Of a stretch of 64,000 nt of DNA, positions 50,648-59,727 are shown piece by piece. This DNA is from Streptomyces rhizosphaerihabitans (GTDB lineage Bacteria > Actinomycetota > Actinomycetes > Streptomycetales > Streptomycetaceae), in NCBI RefSeq assembly GCF_025399795.1, contig NZ_JAODTZ010000027.1:1-64000 (forward strand), in the 5' to 3' direction. The notes under the pieces are model-generated. The model searched no databases, had not been told where the DNA came from, and was given only the letters and a program-made list of their open reading frames with translations. Every line of letters begins with the position of its first letter. Position 1 is the stretch's first letter. The position numbers and the translations under genes were made by a program.

Positions 50648-52582
50648 TCAGTGCGGGGAGGCGATCGCCCTGGCCGCCGCGACCTCCTGCCGCACCGGTT
50701 CGAGAACGCTCTCCGAGGGCCCGGTGAGACCGGTGCGGACGGCGAAGAGCACGTCCGTCTCGCGCAGTCCCTCGGACAGTTCCCGCAGCTGGCGCGCGAT
50801 GGTGGAGATCTCGACGGCGGACGGCTCGGTCGCGCCCTGTTTGACGCGGACCCGGGCGGCGGTCGTCGCGTCCACGATCCGTTCGACGGCGACGACGAGC
50901 GGCATCCAGGCGGCGGCTCGGCGCCCGTTCGGGGGCGGTTCGGTCAGCGCGCGCTGGAACTCCGTACGGATGGAGGACAGGTCGCGGTACAGACGGCGCC
51001 TGCTGCGGGCGCGGGCCGCGGGCTCGGCGGCGTCCCCGAAGGCCAGCTCGACATAGCCGGCGGTGTCGGCGACCGCGTCCGCGAGCCGGTCGCCGACCCG
51101 GGCGTGCCAGCTCTCCGGCCAGAGGAGGTATCCGGCGACCAGGGCGATGGCGCAGCCGATGAGGGAGTCGACGAGGCGCGGGACGATCAGCCCGGTTCCC
51201 TGGTGGTTGAGGATGTCGGACAGCAGCAGGATCACCGGGGTGATGGCGGCGGTCTGATAGCCGTAGCCACGGGGGGTCAGGGCCGGGATGAGCGCGGCGA
51301 GCAGCATCAGCACGGGCACGTCCCACCAGCCGCGCGGCACGACGGTCAGCACGGCCGCCGCGACCACGAGGCCCGCGACCGTGCCGAGCGCGCGCAGCAG
51401 CGCCCGGGAGAAGACGGAGCCGTAGTCGGGCTTCATGACGAAGGTGATGGTGAGCGCGACCCAGTACGAGCGCGGCACCGCGACGGTCGAGACCAGCACC
51501 TGGCCGAGGCCGATGCACAGGGCGAGGCGGGTGCCGTAGCGCCAGGAGGCTGCGGACAGCAGGACGTTGCGGGTGGCGCGGGCGGTGCGGACGCGGAGCG
51601 CGGCGGGCCGGCCGAGGCGGTCGTCGAGGGCGTGCGGGTCGGGGGACCGTTCCGTCACGACGTCGGCGGCGTGCCGCAGGGCGTGGTCGACGGCGCGCCC
51701 GGTTTCGTCGGCCGGGGTGGGCAGCCGCAGTTCCAGGGGGCCGGTGCCGCCGGTCTCGACGGTCTCGGCGAGCCGGCGTACGGCGGCGGCGATCCCGGCG
51801 GGCAGCGGTACGCCCCGCTGGTGGGCGGCGGGGGCGGCCTCGACGACGGGGGTGACGGCGTTCAGCTGGGCGAGCAGCCGGACGAGGTCGGGGCTGCGGC
51901 CGTGGTGGAACGCGCGCCGCGCGAGGACGATGTCGTACGACTCGTTCAGTGACTGGGTGACGGCGAGGCGGATGCGTTCGTAGTCGTCGGTGCCGCTCGC
52001 GGCGAGCAGGTCCGCGACCGTGCGGTAGGTGCCCGCGACGGCGGACCGCTCCGGCACCCCCGAGCGCAGCGGCCAGGCGAGCAGGGTCAGCGCGAGGACG
52101 AGAAGCCCGCCGCCGGACATCAGCAGCGGGGCGAGCCACCAGGCGCCGGGCAGCGGGAGTCCGGCGCCGATCACGCAGTTGAGGAGCAGCAGCAGTCCGG
52201 TGACGGAGGCGACGGCGCCGATCGACGAGATCATCCCGGAGATCAGGGCGACGCCGGTCACGGCGGCGACGGCGGCCCAGCCGTGCCCGAAGACCGCGGC
52301 GCCGATCGTGACGCCGATCGCGCCGAAGAACTGCGGGACGGCGATGTTGAAGATCCGCATGCGGTACGCGTCCGCGGTGTCGCCGATGACTCCGGACAGC
52401 GCGCCCATGGAGGCCAGCGCGCCGTACGCGGGCTGGTCGTGGGCGAGGCCGATGGCGAGGGGGAGCGACAGGGCGACGGCGGCGCGGGCGGTGGCGGCCC
52501 GGTTGACGGGTGCCCGCTGCGGTTTGAGGTTCCTGACCAGCCAGTCGGGAGGGGTGAGGCCGATGGGGAACTCGCGGGACAT
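50648..52582 (-). CDS. FUSC-family membrane exporter
   Basis: A 644-residue protein with the two-part layout of FUSC/aromatic acid exporter proteins. An N-terminal membrane region (about 25-170, several helices, starting LKPQRAPVNRAATARAAVAL) is followed by a soluble helical region, a second membrane block (about 355-480, including VPRSYWVALTITFVMKPDYG, the FUSC signature) and a C-terminal cytoplasmic helical domain. The family exports small aromatic acids such as p-hydroxybenzoate, or is linked to stress tolerance. Start ATG 52582 (MSREFPIGLTPPDW). Confidence 0.9.
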   Translation of the reverse strand: MSREFPIGLTPPDWLVRNLKPQRAPVNRAATARAAVALSLPLAIGLAHDQPAYGALASMGALSGVIGDTADAYRMRIFNIAVPQFFGAIGVTIGAAVFGHGWAAVAAVTGVALISGMISSIGAVASVTGLLLLLNCVIGAGLPLPGAWWLAPLLMSGGGLLVLALTLLAWPLRSGVPERSAVAGTYRTVADLLAASGTDDYERIRLAVTQSLNESYDIVLARRAFHHGRSPDLVRLLAQLNAVTPVVEAAPAAHQRGVPLPAGIAAAVRRLAETVETGGTGPLELRLPTPADETGRAVDHALRHAADVVTERSPDPHALDDRLGRPAALRVRTARATRNVLLSAASWRYGTRLALCIGLGQVLVSTVAVPRSYWVALTITFVMKPDYGSVFSRALLRALGTVAGLVVAAAVLTVVPRGWWDVPVLMLLAALIPALTPRGYGYQTAAITPVILLLSDILNHQGTGLIVPRLVDSLIGCAIALVAGYLLWPESWHARVGDRLADAVADTAGYVELAFGDAAEPAARARSRRRLYRDLSSIRTEFQRALTEPPPNGRRAAAWMPLVVAVERIVDATTAARVRVKQGATEPSAVEISTIARQLRELSEGLRETDVLFAVRTGLTGPSESVLEPVRQEVAAARAIASPH

Positions 52583-52700
52583 GTACCGAGTATGGCGGTT
52601 TCCCGGGGCCGGTCTCCGGCTCGGTCCCGCTGGTGGAGGGTTGCGAGGGCCGGCCGGTGCGAAGTCCGGCCGGTGGCGCGTTCCGCGTGCTCGGGGCGGG

Positions 52701-53660
52701 TCAGGCGCCCACGTGTGTCGACTGCTCGGCCGGAGTCCGCGGGGGCGCCTCGGCCGCCCGCCGGTAGCGCGCGTACGCGTCGGCCAGCGCGGAGGTCAGA
52801 GCCACCGTCAGACCCGCGGCCAGCAGCAGCCAGCTGACGAACCGGAGGGTCTCGGTGAGGGCGTCGTACACCGCGCCCGCGGCCATGCGGGACACATCGG
52901 GCGGCAGGTCGTCGAGGGTGAGCCTGCGGCCGACGGTGATCGCGCCACCGAGCAGCGCGGCGCCCAGCGCGGTGCCGAGGCCCGTCGCGAGAACCGCCCG
53001 GCGGCGGCGTACGGCGACGACGATCCCGACCGCCGCGAAGACGACCGACGCCACCGGCAGCCAGAAACCGGCGACTTCGAGCACGTGGAACCCCTTCCGG
53101 AGCCGGGCCAGGTCCTCGGCCTCGAGCACGGTGATCTCGGTGTGCTCGACGGGGATCCGGTTGGCCAACGGCATGTGGTCGTCGGCGAGCCGGCGCTTGA
53201 CCCGCTCGGTGACGGGCGCGAGGTCGACGGTCACCGCACCCTCCTGGTCCTCGCGCAGAGCCCGCATCACGGCGTCGTGCGCGGCCATGTTGGCGGCCTC
53301 CCACGCGGTGCGGTACGCCTCGGTCTCGGTGAACGAGCGCACCGCGTCCCGCACGAAGTGGTTCACCGGCCCCTGGAGCCTCGGCCGTACGTGGACTTCG
53401 CGCAGGATGTCGTCGGTGACGCCGGCCGCGATGGCGTCCCGGACGTCGTCGTCGGCGGCCAGCGGCGCCATGGTGGCCTCGTACCGCTCGGAGTCGCCGA
53501 GCCCGTACGTCGCCCACGTCGACAGCGCGCCGAGCGGCGCGAGGAGGCAGGCGAGCACGATCAGCACGGCCGACACAGCGCTCCGGACACGAGGGGACAC
53601 GTCTTCAGGCAAGGCCTCTCGGCCGCCGTGCGCGACCGGTTTGACTGCAAATGGGCGCAT
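52701..53660 (-). CDS. Membrane protein with N-terminal helix and three C-terminal helices, unknown function
   Basis: A 319-residue protein. One transmembrane helix lies at about 28-50, a large extracytoplasmic domain at about 55-190 (helical, LADDDVRDAIAAGVTDDILR), and further helices at about 193-214, 222-242 and 270-292. This pattern is common in streptomycetes but unassigned. ATG 53660 lacks a ribosome-binding site; GTG 53600 would remove 20 residues and still leave the first helix, so the start is uncertain. Convergent neighbours are a FUSC exporter and, divergent, a secreted SH3 protein. Confidence 0.82.
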   Translation of the reverse strand: MRPFAVKPVAHGGREALPEDVSPRVRSAVSAVLIVLACLLAPLGALSTWATYGLGDSERYEATMAPLAADDDVRDAIAAGVTDDILREVHVRPRLQGPVNHFVRDAVRSFTETEAYRTAWEAANMAAHDAVMRALREDQEGAVTVDLAPVTERVKRRLADDHMPLANRIPVEHTEITVLEAEDLARLRKGFHVLEVAGFWLPVASVVFAAVGIVVAVRRRRAVLATGLGTALGAALLGGAITVGRRLTLDDLPPDVSRMAAGAVYDALTETLRFVSWLLLAAGLTVALTSALADAYARYRRAAEAPPRTPAEQSTHVGA

Positions 53661-53846
53661 ATGACAAGCCGAACGGGCAGCCGCCGCAGTCGCAGGGCCG
53701 CCCGTAACCCCGTCCTGGACCTCGCCGGAGGCCCCCGGCGGCGTGGCTCACCCCCGTGCATCCCAGTGGCCCCAAGGGTCTTGGCCGCTCAGGTGGAGCC
53801 CTCACCCGAACGGGTGTTTCCTGGATCTGGGGAAAAGGAGGCCGAT

Positions 53847-54404
53847 ATGCGCACCACCCCGGCCCTGCGGACTCTCGCCGCGGCCCTGCTCAGCGGCGGT
53901 GTACTGACCGTCGCGGCCGCCGGCACCTCCATGGCGGCGGTCCCGTCGGCGCACACCGGCGACGGTGGCGGCTCCGGCAGTCCTGTCTGGGGCACCGTCG
54001 TCTCCCGTGGAGAACTGAACCTGCGGCTTCAGCCCAGTACCGGATCGCCCGTCGTCGGCGCGCTCTCACCGGGCAGCCAGGACCGCGTCGAGTGCTCGGT
54101 GAGAGGACAGAGCGTGTCCGGCGACACCAGCTGGTACTGGCTCGTCGGCGCCCATGCCTGGGCCAGCGCGGCCTTCGTCGACACCGGCGGCCGGTGGGTG
54201 CCGAGTTGCTCGGACCCGTGCCCCGACCAGAAGGACGGGGTGTGGCACAACGCGCACTGGGACAACAACCGGAATCCGGCCGACGACCCCGGCTGGAGTG
54301 TGACCGCCTCCGGCTCCTGGACCTTCACCGTCTCCAGTGCGTGGAGCTGGACCGTGTCCGGCTCCTCCTCGAACTCCTGGGACTGGGTCCCAGGTGGCAG
54401 GTGA
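53847..54404 (+). CDS. Secreted SH3-like domain protein
   Basis: A 185-residue exported protein with an excellent AAAAGGAGG before ATG 53847. The signal peptide ends near residue 31 (SMAA). Residues about 45-115 form a bacterial SH3b domain (ELNLRLQPSTGSPVVGALSP, then WYWLVGAHAWASAAFVD). Two Cys in PSCSDPCPDQ follow, and the C-terminus is Trp/Ser-rich (SWTFTVSSAWSWTVSGSSS). SH3b domains bind peptidoglycan cross-bridges, so it likely associates with the wall. It ends at a strong terminator. Confidence 0.87.
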   Translation: MRTTPALRTLAAALLSGGVLTVAAAGTSMAAVPSAHTGDGGGSGSPVWGTVVSRGELNLRLQPSTGSPVVGALSPGSQDRVECSVRGQSVSGDTSWYWLVGAHAWASAAFVDTGGRWVPSCSDPCPDQKDGVWHNAHWDNNRNPADDPGWSVTASGSWTFTVSSAWSWTVSGSSSNSWDWVPGGR

Positions 54405-54422
54405 GTAGGTGAGTGAGGGAGA

Positions 54423-54459
54423 CGCATGAGGCCCCGGCAGTCCGCCGGGGCCTCATGCG
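54423..54459 (+). terminator. Terminator after the SH3 protein gene
   Basis: A perfect 16-bp stem (CGCATGAGGCCCCGGC at 54423-54438 and its complement at 54444-54459) with loop AGTCC. It can also serve the convergent membrane protein gene. Confidence 0.88.
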
Positions 54460-54508
54460 CCGTGTGCCGGTCCGGCGTACTACGACGCAGGACCGGCACA
54501 GTACGGCG

Positions 54509-54943
54509 TCAGCTCGCCTTTCCCGCCGCGTCCTCGTGCGTGTAGTAGCGGTAGAAGGCCACCGCGAACACACCCACCGCCACCGGCAGCGACATGAACA
54601 CGGACCGCAGGACGGTCGCGTCGGTCTGGCTGTACAGGAAGCCGAACGCGCAGCCCGCGAACACGGCCCACAGCAGCGCGTGCATCTCGCGCCGCATCAG
54701 CGGAGCCAGCATGCGGACGCCCATGTAGGCCGCCGCGAACGCGATGGCGCACACGAAGCCGAACAGCACGTTCCAGCCCGTGACGGCACCTGCGTCCCGG
54801 TTGATGTTGGCGGCCCAGAAGCCGTAGACGAGCCCGCCGACGACGGGTACGGCCCACTTCGTGATCGTGTGGGTCTGTTCCCCGAAGACGTCGGTCGACC
54901 CGGATGTACGTGGTGTCCCTGACACGGGTGCGGCTTGAGCCAT
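54509..54943 (-). CDS. Small four-helix membrane protein, unknown function
   Basis: A 144-residue protein with four predicted helices (about 29-46, 57-77, 89-105, 114-131) and a polar N-terminus. Start ATG 54943 follows GAGAGGAG. The C-terminal FYRYYTHEDAAGKAS is cytosolic or external depending on topology. The family is widespread in Streptomyces but uncharacterised. It is convergent with the SH3 gene and divergent from the NAD(P)-binding protein gene. Confidence 0.85.
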   Translation of the reverse strand: MAQAAPVSGTPRTSGSTDVFGEQTHTITKWAVPVVGGLVYGFWAANINRDAGAVTGWNVLFGFVCAIAFAAAYMGVRMLAPLMRREMHALLWAVFAGCAFGFLYSQTDATVLRSVFMSLPVAVGVFAVAFYRYYTHEDAAGKAS

Positions 54944-55111
54944 GGAAGGACTCCTCTCTGCTCGCCCCCGCCTTCCAGGTCACACCTCGCCGAAGTCCCT
55001 GGCAAGTCGGGAAGGGGCCCCGCACGGGACGCCCCACCGGACCCCCACGGCACCCCGGTCCGTCGCGTCGCCGGGATGCGGTGATCATGGTCGCGTGCTT
55101 CGCTGAGGTGC

Positions 55112-55750
55112 ATGAAGCTCGTACTTTTTGGTGCCACCGGCATGGTCGGCAGCCGTATCGCCACGGAGGCGTCGGCGCGCGGACACCAGGTCGTCGCGGT
55201 CAGCCGGTCCGGACAGTCCCCGGTTCCCGGGGTCGCCGCGACAGCGGCCGACGCCTCGGATTCGGCGAAGGTCGCCGAGCTGGTGGCCGACGCGGACGCG
55301 GTCGGGTCGGCCTGCGTCCCGCCCCGGGACGGCTCGGATCCCCGAGAACCCTTCCTCGCCCTCAACCATTCCCTGGTGGAGGGCGTCCGGTCGGCGGGGG
55401 TGCAGCGGCTGGTGATCGTCGGCGGCGCGGGTACCCTGGAGGTCGCCCCCGGCGAGGCCGCCTGTGACCAGCCCGACTTCCCCGAGGCCTACCTTCCCGA
55501 GGCGCTGGCCCACCGCGACGCCCTGGCGTACTTGCGGACCGACGTCGACGACCTCGACTGGACCTACATCTCACCCGCCGCCGAGATCGGACCCGGCGAA
55601 CGCACGGGCGAATTCAGGATCGGCGGCGACCGCATGCTGACCGACGCGGAAGGCCACAGCCGGATCAGCGCCGAGGACTACGCGATGGCCTTCGTCGACC
55701 AGCTGGAGATGCCCATTCACCCGCACGGCCGCATGTCCGTCGCTTACTGA
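55112..55750 (+). CDS. NAD(P)-binding protein, NmrA/atypical SDR type
   Basis: A 212-residue atypical short-chain dehydrogenase-like protein. The N-terminal dinucleotide-binding motif is GATGMVGSRIATEA (residues 8-21), followed by NADP-preferring VSRSGQSP and the strand RLVIVGGAGTLEV. The usual SDR Tyr-x-x-x-Lys is not obvious, so it may be a redox sensor or an isomerase rather than a dehydrogenase. The GAGG before ATG 55112 is close but adequate. Followed 28 bp later by a SpoIIE phosphatase gene. Confidence 0.9.
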   Translation: MKLVLFGATGMVGSRIATEASARGHQVVAVSRSGQSPVPGVAATAADASDSAKVAELVADADAVGSACVPPRDGSDPREPFLALNHSLVEGVRSAGVQRLVIVGGAGTLEVAPGEAACDQPDFPEAYLPEALAHRDALAYLRTDVDDLDWTYISPAAEIGPGERTGEFRIGGDRMLTDAEGHSRISAEDYAMAFVDQLEMPIHPHGRMSVAY

Positions 55751-55778
55751 GAGAACGAAAAGGAGGCGGTACGGCGAG

Positions 55779-56957
55779 GTGGCCGACCGGAGATCCGTAC
55801 TCGGCCAACTCCCGCACGGCGGGCCGCCGGACGCCGTCCAGCGGCAGAAGCCGCTGCGGTTGCGCGGGCGCAACGCCGCCTGGGTGCCGCCGCTGCTGCT
55901 GCTCGTCGGCATCGCGCTGCTCGACGCGAACACCTCCGGCCGATTCCGGATCATCTCCTGGGTCGTGGTGGTCCCGGCCGTCGCCGCGGCGATCTGCGGG
56001 GTGCTGGGCACGATGGCCCTCGGCGTGCTGTCACTGCTCACCTACGGTGCCGTGGACACGGCGTGGCCGCATCAGTACCAGACGGGCCTGCCGGATTTCA
56101 TCCTCGTCCTGGCGGGCGGTGTCCTCGCGACCCTCGCCTGTTCCCTGCGGGTGCGCGGTGAGCGGCGCATGCTGCACATGCGGGATGTCGCCGAGACGAC
56201 CAGGCGAACCGTGCTGCGTCCGATGCCGCCGGGCTGGGGCGGCCTGGACCACGCGGCCGTCTACCTCACCGCCGACAGCGAGGCCCGCGTCGGAGGCGAC
56301 TTCTACGACATCCAGCCCGGCCTGCACGGGACCCGTCTGCTGCTCGGTGACGTGCAGGGCAAGGGACTCGCGGCGGTGGAGGCGGCGGCCGCGCTGCTCG
56401 GAACCTTCCGCGAGGCGGCGTACCACGAGCGGGTCCTCGACACGGTCGCCGGGCGGCTGGAGATCCGGATGCTGCGGCACGTCCGCTACTGCGCGGCGGT
56501 CGGCCGCGACGAGGCCGACCGTTTCGCGACCGGAGTCCTGGTCGCCTTCCCCGAGGAAACGCCGGCCACCGTCGAGGTGATCAACTTCGGCCACGAACCT
56601 CCGCTCGTGGTCACCCCCGACGGCGTACGGAGGCTGCCGCCCGGGGACGGACTCCCGCTCGGTCTCAGCGAGTTGACGCTGGCGCCGCCGCCGGTGCTCC
56701 GTGTCCCGCTCGCCCCCGGCGAGACGCTGCTCCTGGTCACGGACGGGGTGACGGAGGCCCGGGACGCGGCGGGCGACTTCTTCCCGCTCCGCGACGCCCT
56801 CGCGAAGGCGCTGGCGCGGGACCCGCGCACCGCCGACCCGCATCTCCTCGTACGGTTCGTGTGCGACGCCACCCTGGACCACTGCGGCGGCCGGCTCGCC
56901 GACGACACGACGATCTTCGCCGTACGGCGCCGGGCGCGCGGCGGGCGGGGGACGTAG
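55779..56957 (+). CDS. Membrane-bound SpoIIE-family protein phosphatase
   Basis: A 392-residue PP2C-type phosphatase. Three or four N-terminal hydrophobic helices (about 34-130) anchor it. The catalytic domain (about 145-385) has GGDFYDIQ and LLGDVQGKGLAA with metal-binding Asp residues, NFGHEPPLV and LLVTDGVTEARD. Such phosphatases release anti-anti-sigma factors by dephosphorylation. GTG 55779 follows AAAAGGAGG at 11 nt. It has no kinase domain, unlike the 773-residue relative in this window. Confidence 0.92.
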   Translation: MADRRSVLGQLPHGGPPDAVQRQKPLRLRGRNAAWVPPLLLLVGIALLDANTSGRFRIISWVVVVPAVAAAICGVLGTMALGVLSLLTYGAVDTAWPHQYQTGLPDFILVLAGGVLATLACSLRVRGERRMLHMRDVAETTRRTVLRPMPPGWGGLDHAAVYLTADSEARVGGDFYDIQPGLHGTRLLLGDVQGKGLAAVEAAAALLGTFREAAYHERVLDTVAGRLEIRMLRHVRYCAAVGRDEADRFATGVLVAFPEETPATVEVINFGHEPPLVVTPDGVRRLPPGDGLPLGLSELTLAPPPVLRVPLAPGETLLLVTDGVTEARDAAGDFFPLRDALAKALARDPRTADPHLLVRFVCDATLDHCGGRLADDTTIFAVRRRARGGRGT

Positions 56958-57081
56958 CCGGGGCGGCGGACGCGGGCTTCGGGGCACTGGGCCGGGCCGG
57001 GCGTTCGCGCTCTTCGCGTCCCCCCTTTGCATGCGCAGCCGTTACGGTGCTGAGGTACCTGATCGATGGGGGAGGGAACCT

Positions 57082-58293
57082 ATGCCCGGAACCGTGCTGC
57101 TCCTCGCTGCTTCGCCGGTGGGCAAGGGGTGTCTGGTGGACGCGGCCTCCGTGCTCCCCGTGCTCGCGGCCGTCGCCCCGTCGGTGCTGTCGGGCACCGA
57201 CACCGCGAACGTCGTCGAACTGGCCGACCCGTTGGAGCCGCAGGCCGTGCTGACCCGGCTGCGCGCGGCGGCGACGGCTCCGGGACCGCTGACGATGTTC
57301 GTGACGGGACAGCTCCAACTGGACCGCCGCCAGCGGCTTCCGCACCTCGCGCTGGCCCGCACCACCCCGTCGACGGTCCGTTACACGGCCTTCCCCTGGC
57401 ACTGGGTCACCGAGGAACTCCGGCTGCGCCCACCGGGTTCGACGACCGTCTTCATCGACCTGCACGCGGACGCGGACACCTGGACGTTCCTCGCCGGGCG
57501 CCCTCTCACGGTGGGCCCGGCGACCGCGCTGTACGGCCGCGTCGCCCCGCCGCCGCCCCGTCGTACGGTGGCGCAGCCGGCCTACATGAGAGCCGTCGCC
57601 ACCCTTCTCCGCAGCGGCCACCGTCCTCCTCTCCTCCAGCTCCACCAGCAGGCCCTGACGAGGACATCGGGCGAGGAGACCGCCCGGCCGGGCGCGGCGG
57701 ACCTGGTGTTCGCACCCGGGCAGTCGTGGGCCGGGCAACCATGGCCCCCGGCACCGGGGTTCACGACCGTGACGTCTCCGCCGCGGACCCCGCCGTCCCC
57801 GCCGGCCGTGCCGCCCGCGCCGCCCGTGGCCATCCCCGGCCAAGCCGTTCAACAAGTGAGTCCACCGCCGTCCGATCCCCATGGGGAGATCACGGCCGCC
57901 GTCCGGGACGGCCGGCACGACGAGGCTCTCGCTCTGGCGGGGCGGCGGGAGCGGGAGGCGCTGCGTGCGTACGGGCTCGGCTCCGAGCAGGTGCTGCACT
58001 GGATGGAGGTACGGGCGGACCTGGCGATGTTCGCGGGGGACCCGGAGCGCAGCTGCCGTGGCTGGCTGGCTCTCGCGGGGACCCGGCTGGACGCGGGGCA
58101 GGCGCCGGACGCCCCGGAGGTGGAGTCGGCCGTGGACCGCGCGCACCACCAGTGGGGCCGTATCGACGATCCGGCACGGGCCCGCGAACTCGGCGCGGAA
58201 CTGGCCCGGTTGAGGCTGCGCGTGCCCGGCCGCCGGGAAGGCGCGCTGGACCACGTACGGCAACAACTGCGCCAGTTGCAGACGCAGCCCTGA
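57082..58293 (+). CDS. Hypothetical two-part protein, Pro-rich linker
   Basis: A 403-residue protein I do not recognise. ATG 57082 follows a strong GGGGGAGGG. Residues 1 to about 170 look alpha/beta (MPGTVLLLAASPVGKG at the start, TMFVTGQLQLDRRQRLPHLA, STTVFIDLHADADTW), reminiscent of a small Rossmann or caspase-like fold but without a clear catalytic dyad. Residues about 215-270 are Pro-rich. The C-terminal part (about 270-400) is helical, rich in Arg/Glu/Ala (HDEALALAGRREREALRAYG), possibly TPR-like. Its stop codon is the first of a 14-bp tandem array. Confidence 0.78.
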   Translation: MPGTVLLLAASPVGKGCLVDAASVLPVLAAVAPSVLSGTDTANVVELADPLEPQAVLTRLRAAATAPGPLTMFVTGQLQLDRRQRLPHLALARTTPSTVRYTAFPWHWVTEELRLRPPGSTTVFIDLHADADTWTFLAGRPLTVGPATALYGRVAPPPPRRTVAQPAYMRAVATLLRSGHRPPLLQLHQQALTRTSGEETARPGAADLVFAPGQSWAGQPWPPAPGFTTVTSPPRTPPSPPAVPPAPPVAIPGQAVQQVSPPPSDPHGEITAAVRDGRHDEALALAGRREREALRAYGLGSEQVLHWMEVRADLAMFAGDPERSCRGWLALAGTRLDAGQAPDAPEVESAVDRAHHQWGRIDDPARARELGAELARLRLRVPGRREGALDHVRQQLRQLQTQP

Positions 58294-58346
58294 GGCAGCA
58301 GCCCTGAGGCAGCAGGCCTGAGGGAGCAGGCCTGAGGCAGCGGACC
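58291..58346. repeat. 14-bp x4 tandem array starting at a stop codon
   Basis: The units TGAGGCAGCAGCCC, TGAGGCAGCAGGCC, TGAGGGAGCAGGCC and TGAGGCAGCGGACC begin at 58291, 58305, 58319 and 58333. The first TGA is the stop of the upstream gene. The period of 14 puts TGA in all three frames. Confidence 0.92.
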
Positions 58347-58388
58347 CGCGTCCGCCGGCCCGAGCCGTCGGCCCGCGTCCGGGGGAAC

Positions 58389-59636
58389 TCAGCCGCCGGT
58401 CGACAGCGACGCCAGCGCCCCCGACACCAGGGTCCGTACGCCGGGCGCGACCGTGCCGAGGTCGGGGGCGAAGTGCGGACTGTGGTTGCTGGGCACGGCC
58501 GCGAGCCGGGTCATGAGGTCGTCGCCGCCCGGGGCCGCGTTCCAGACGTCGGCCGGAGTGCTGGTCACGAACCAGTAGGAGTAGGGGATCCCACCGGCCG
58601 CGAGCCGCGGGAAGTCCTCGCTGGCCATGGCCGGACCGGGGTCGAGGATCGTCCCGGCGCCGAAGACCTCGCCGTGCACGGCGGCGATCCGCCGGTCGGT
58701 GTCGGCGTCGTTGACGGTCATCGGGAAGTCGCTGCCGACGGTGATCCCGGGCTCGCTCGGGCAGCCGGCAGCCACGCACTCGCCCGCCGCGACGCGCCGC
58801 ACGGCGGCGATCATCCGCTCCCGCACGTCCTGCGACTGGGTCCGCAGGTTCAGGGCGATCCGGGCCTCGGACGGGATGATGTTGTGCCGGGTGCCGGCCT
58901 CGATCCGCCCCACCGTGAGCACGGCGGAATCCCGGGCCGCGATCTCCCGGCTGACGACCGTCTGGAGCCGCGTCACGATGTACGCCGCCGTCACCACCGG
59001 GTCGACGGTCGCCTCGGGCCGTGAGCCGTGCCCGCCCCGCCCGTGCACGACGATGTCGATGTCGGTCGAGGCGGACATGATCAGGCCTGGGGAGTGCGCG
59101 TACAGCCCGGCGGGGCCGGGCGCCGCGTGCTGGGCGAGCAGGACGTCGGGCCGCGGGAAGCGTTCGTGGAGCCCGTCCGCGATCATGCGGGCCGCGCCGT
59201 CGCCGGTCTCCTCGGCGGGCTGCCCGACCAGCACCAGCGTGCCGGACCAGGTGTCGCGCCCGGCGGCGAGCACCTCCGCCGCCCCGGCCAGCCAGGTGAC
59301 GTGCAGATCGTGACCGCAGGCATGCATGACTCCGTCGGTCCCCGAGGCGTACGGCAGCCCGGTCTCCTCGGCGACGGGCAGCGCGTCCATGTCGGCGCGC
59401 AGCAGGACGGTGGGCCCGTCCCCGTTCCGCAGCACGCCCACGACGCCCGTGCCGCCGACGCCCTCGGTGGTGTCGTACCCGGCCTTGCGCAGCCGCTCCG
59501 CGAGGGCGGCGGCCGTACGGTGTTCGCGCAGCGACAGCTCGGGATGCCGGTGCAGGTCCCGGTAGAAGTCCTCCAGGGCGAGGACCGGGAGGTCGGCGGT
59601 GAGGTCCAGCGCGGTGCGGGCGGCGGCAGAGGTCAC
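58389..59636 (-). CDS. M20-family amidohydrolase
   Basis: A 415-residue metallohydrolase of the M20D (hippurate hydrolase/N-acyl amino acid amidohydrolase) type. Features: LHRHPELSLREHRTAAA at the N-terminus, HACGHDLHVTWLAGAAE with metal-ligand His/Asp, GQPAEETGDGAARMIADGL with the catalytic Glu pair, and DFPRLAAGGIPYSYWFVTS near the C-terminus. It removes acyl groups from amino acids or indole/aminobenzoyl conjugates in the cytoplasm. GTG 59636 is the likely start. It is convergent with the hypothetical gene before it. Confidence 0.94.
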   Translation of the reverse strand: MTSAAARTALDLTADLPVLALEDFYRDLHRHPELSLREHRTAAALAERLRKAGYDTTEGVGGTGVVGVLRNGDGPTVLLRADMDALPVAEETGLPYASGTDGVMHACGHDLHVTWLAGAAEVLAAGRDTWSGTLVLVGQPAEETGDGAARMIADGLHERFPRPDVLLAQHAAPGPAGLYAHSPGLIMSASTDIDIVVHGRGGHGSRPEATVDPVVTAAYIVTRLQTVVSREIAARDSAVLTVGRIEAGTRHNIIPSEARIALNLRTQSQDVRERMIAAVRRVAAGECVAAGCPSEPGITVGSDFPMTVNDADTDRRIAAVHGEVFGAGTILDPGPAMASEDFPRLAAGGIPYSYWFVTSTPADVWNAAPGGDDLMTRLAAVPSNHSPHFAPDLGTVAPGVRTLVSGALASLSTGG

Positions 59637-59727
59637 GGGGCCAGCGTAGGCGCCATCTGTCCCTCGTACGGGGGATTCGCGGCTGTCGTACGACCGTGGC
59701 GTATGCGAGGACGCTCCGGCGGGTGGG

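Noticed and set aside
53661..53846. c-di-AMP (ydaO-type) riboswitch upstream of the SH3 wall protein gene
   Set aside because: Wall-associated genes in Streptomyces often carry it, but I could not find the conserved core elements in this leader.
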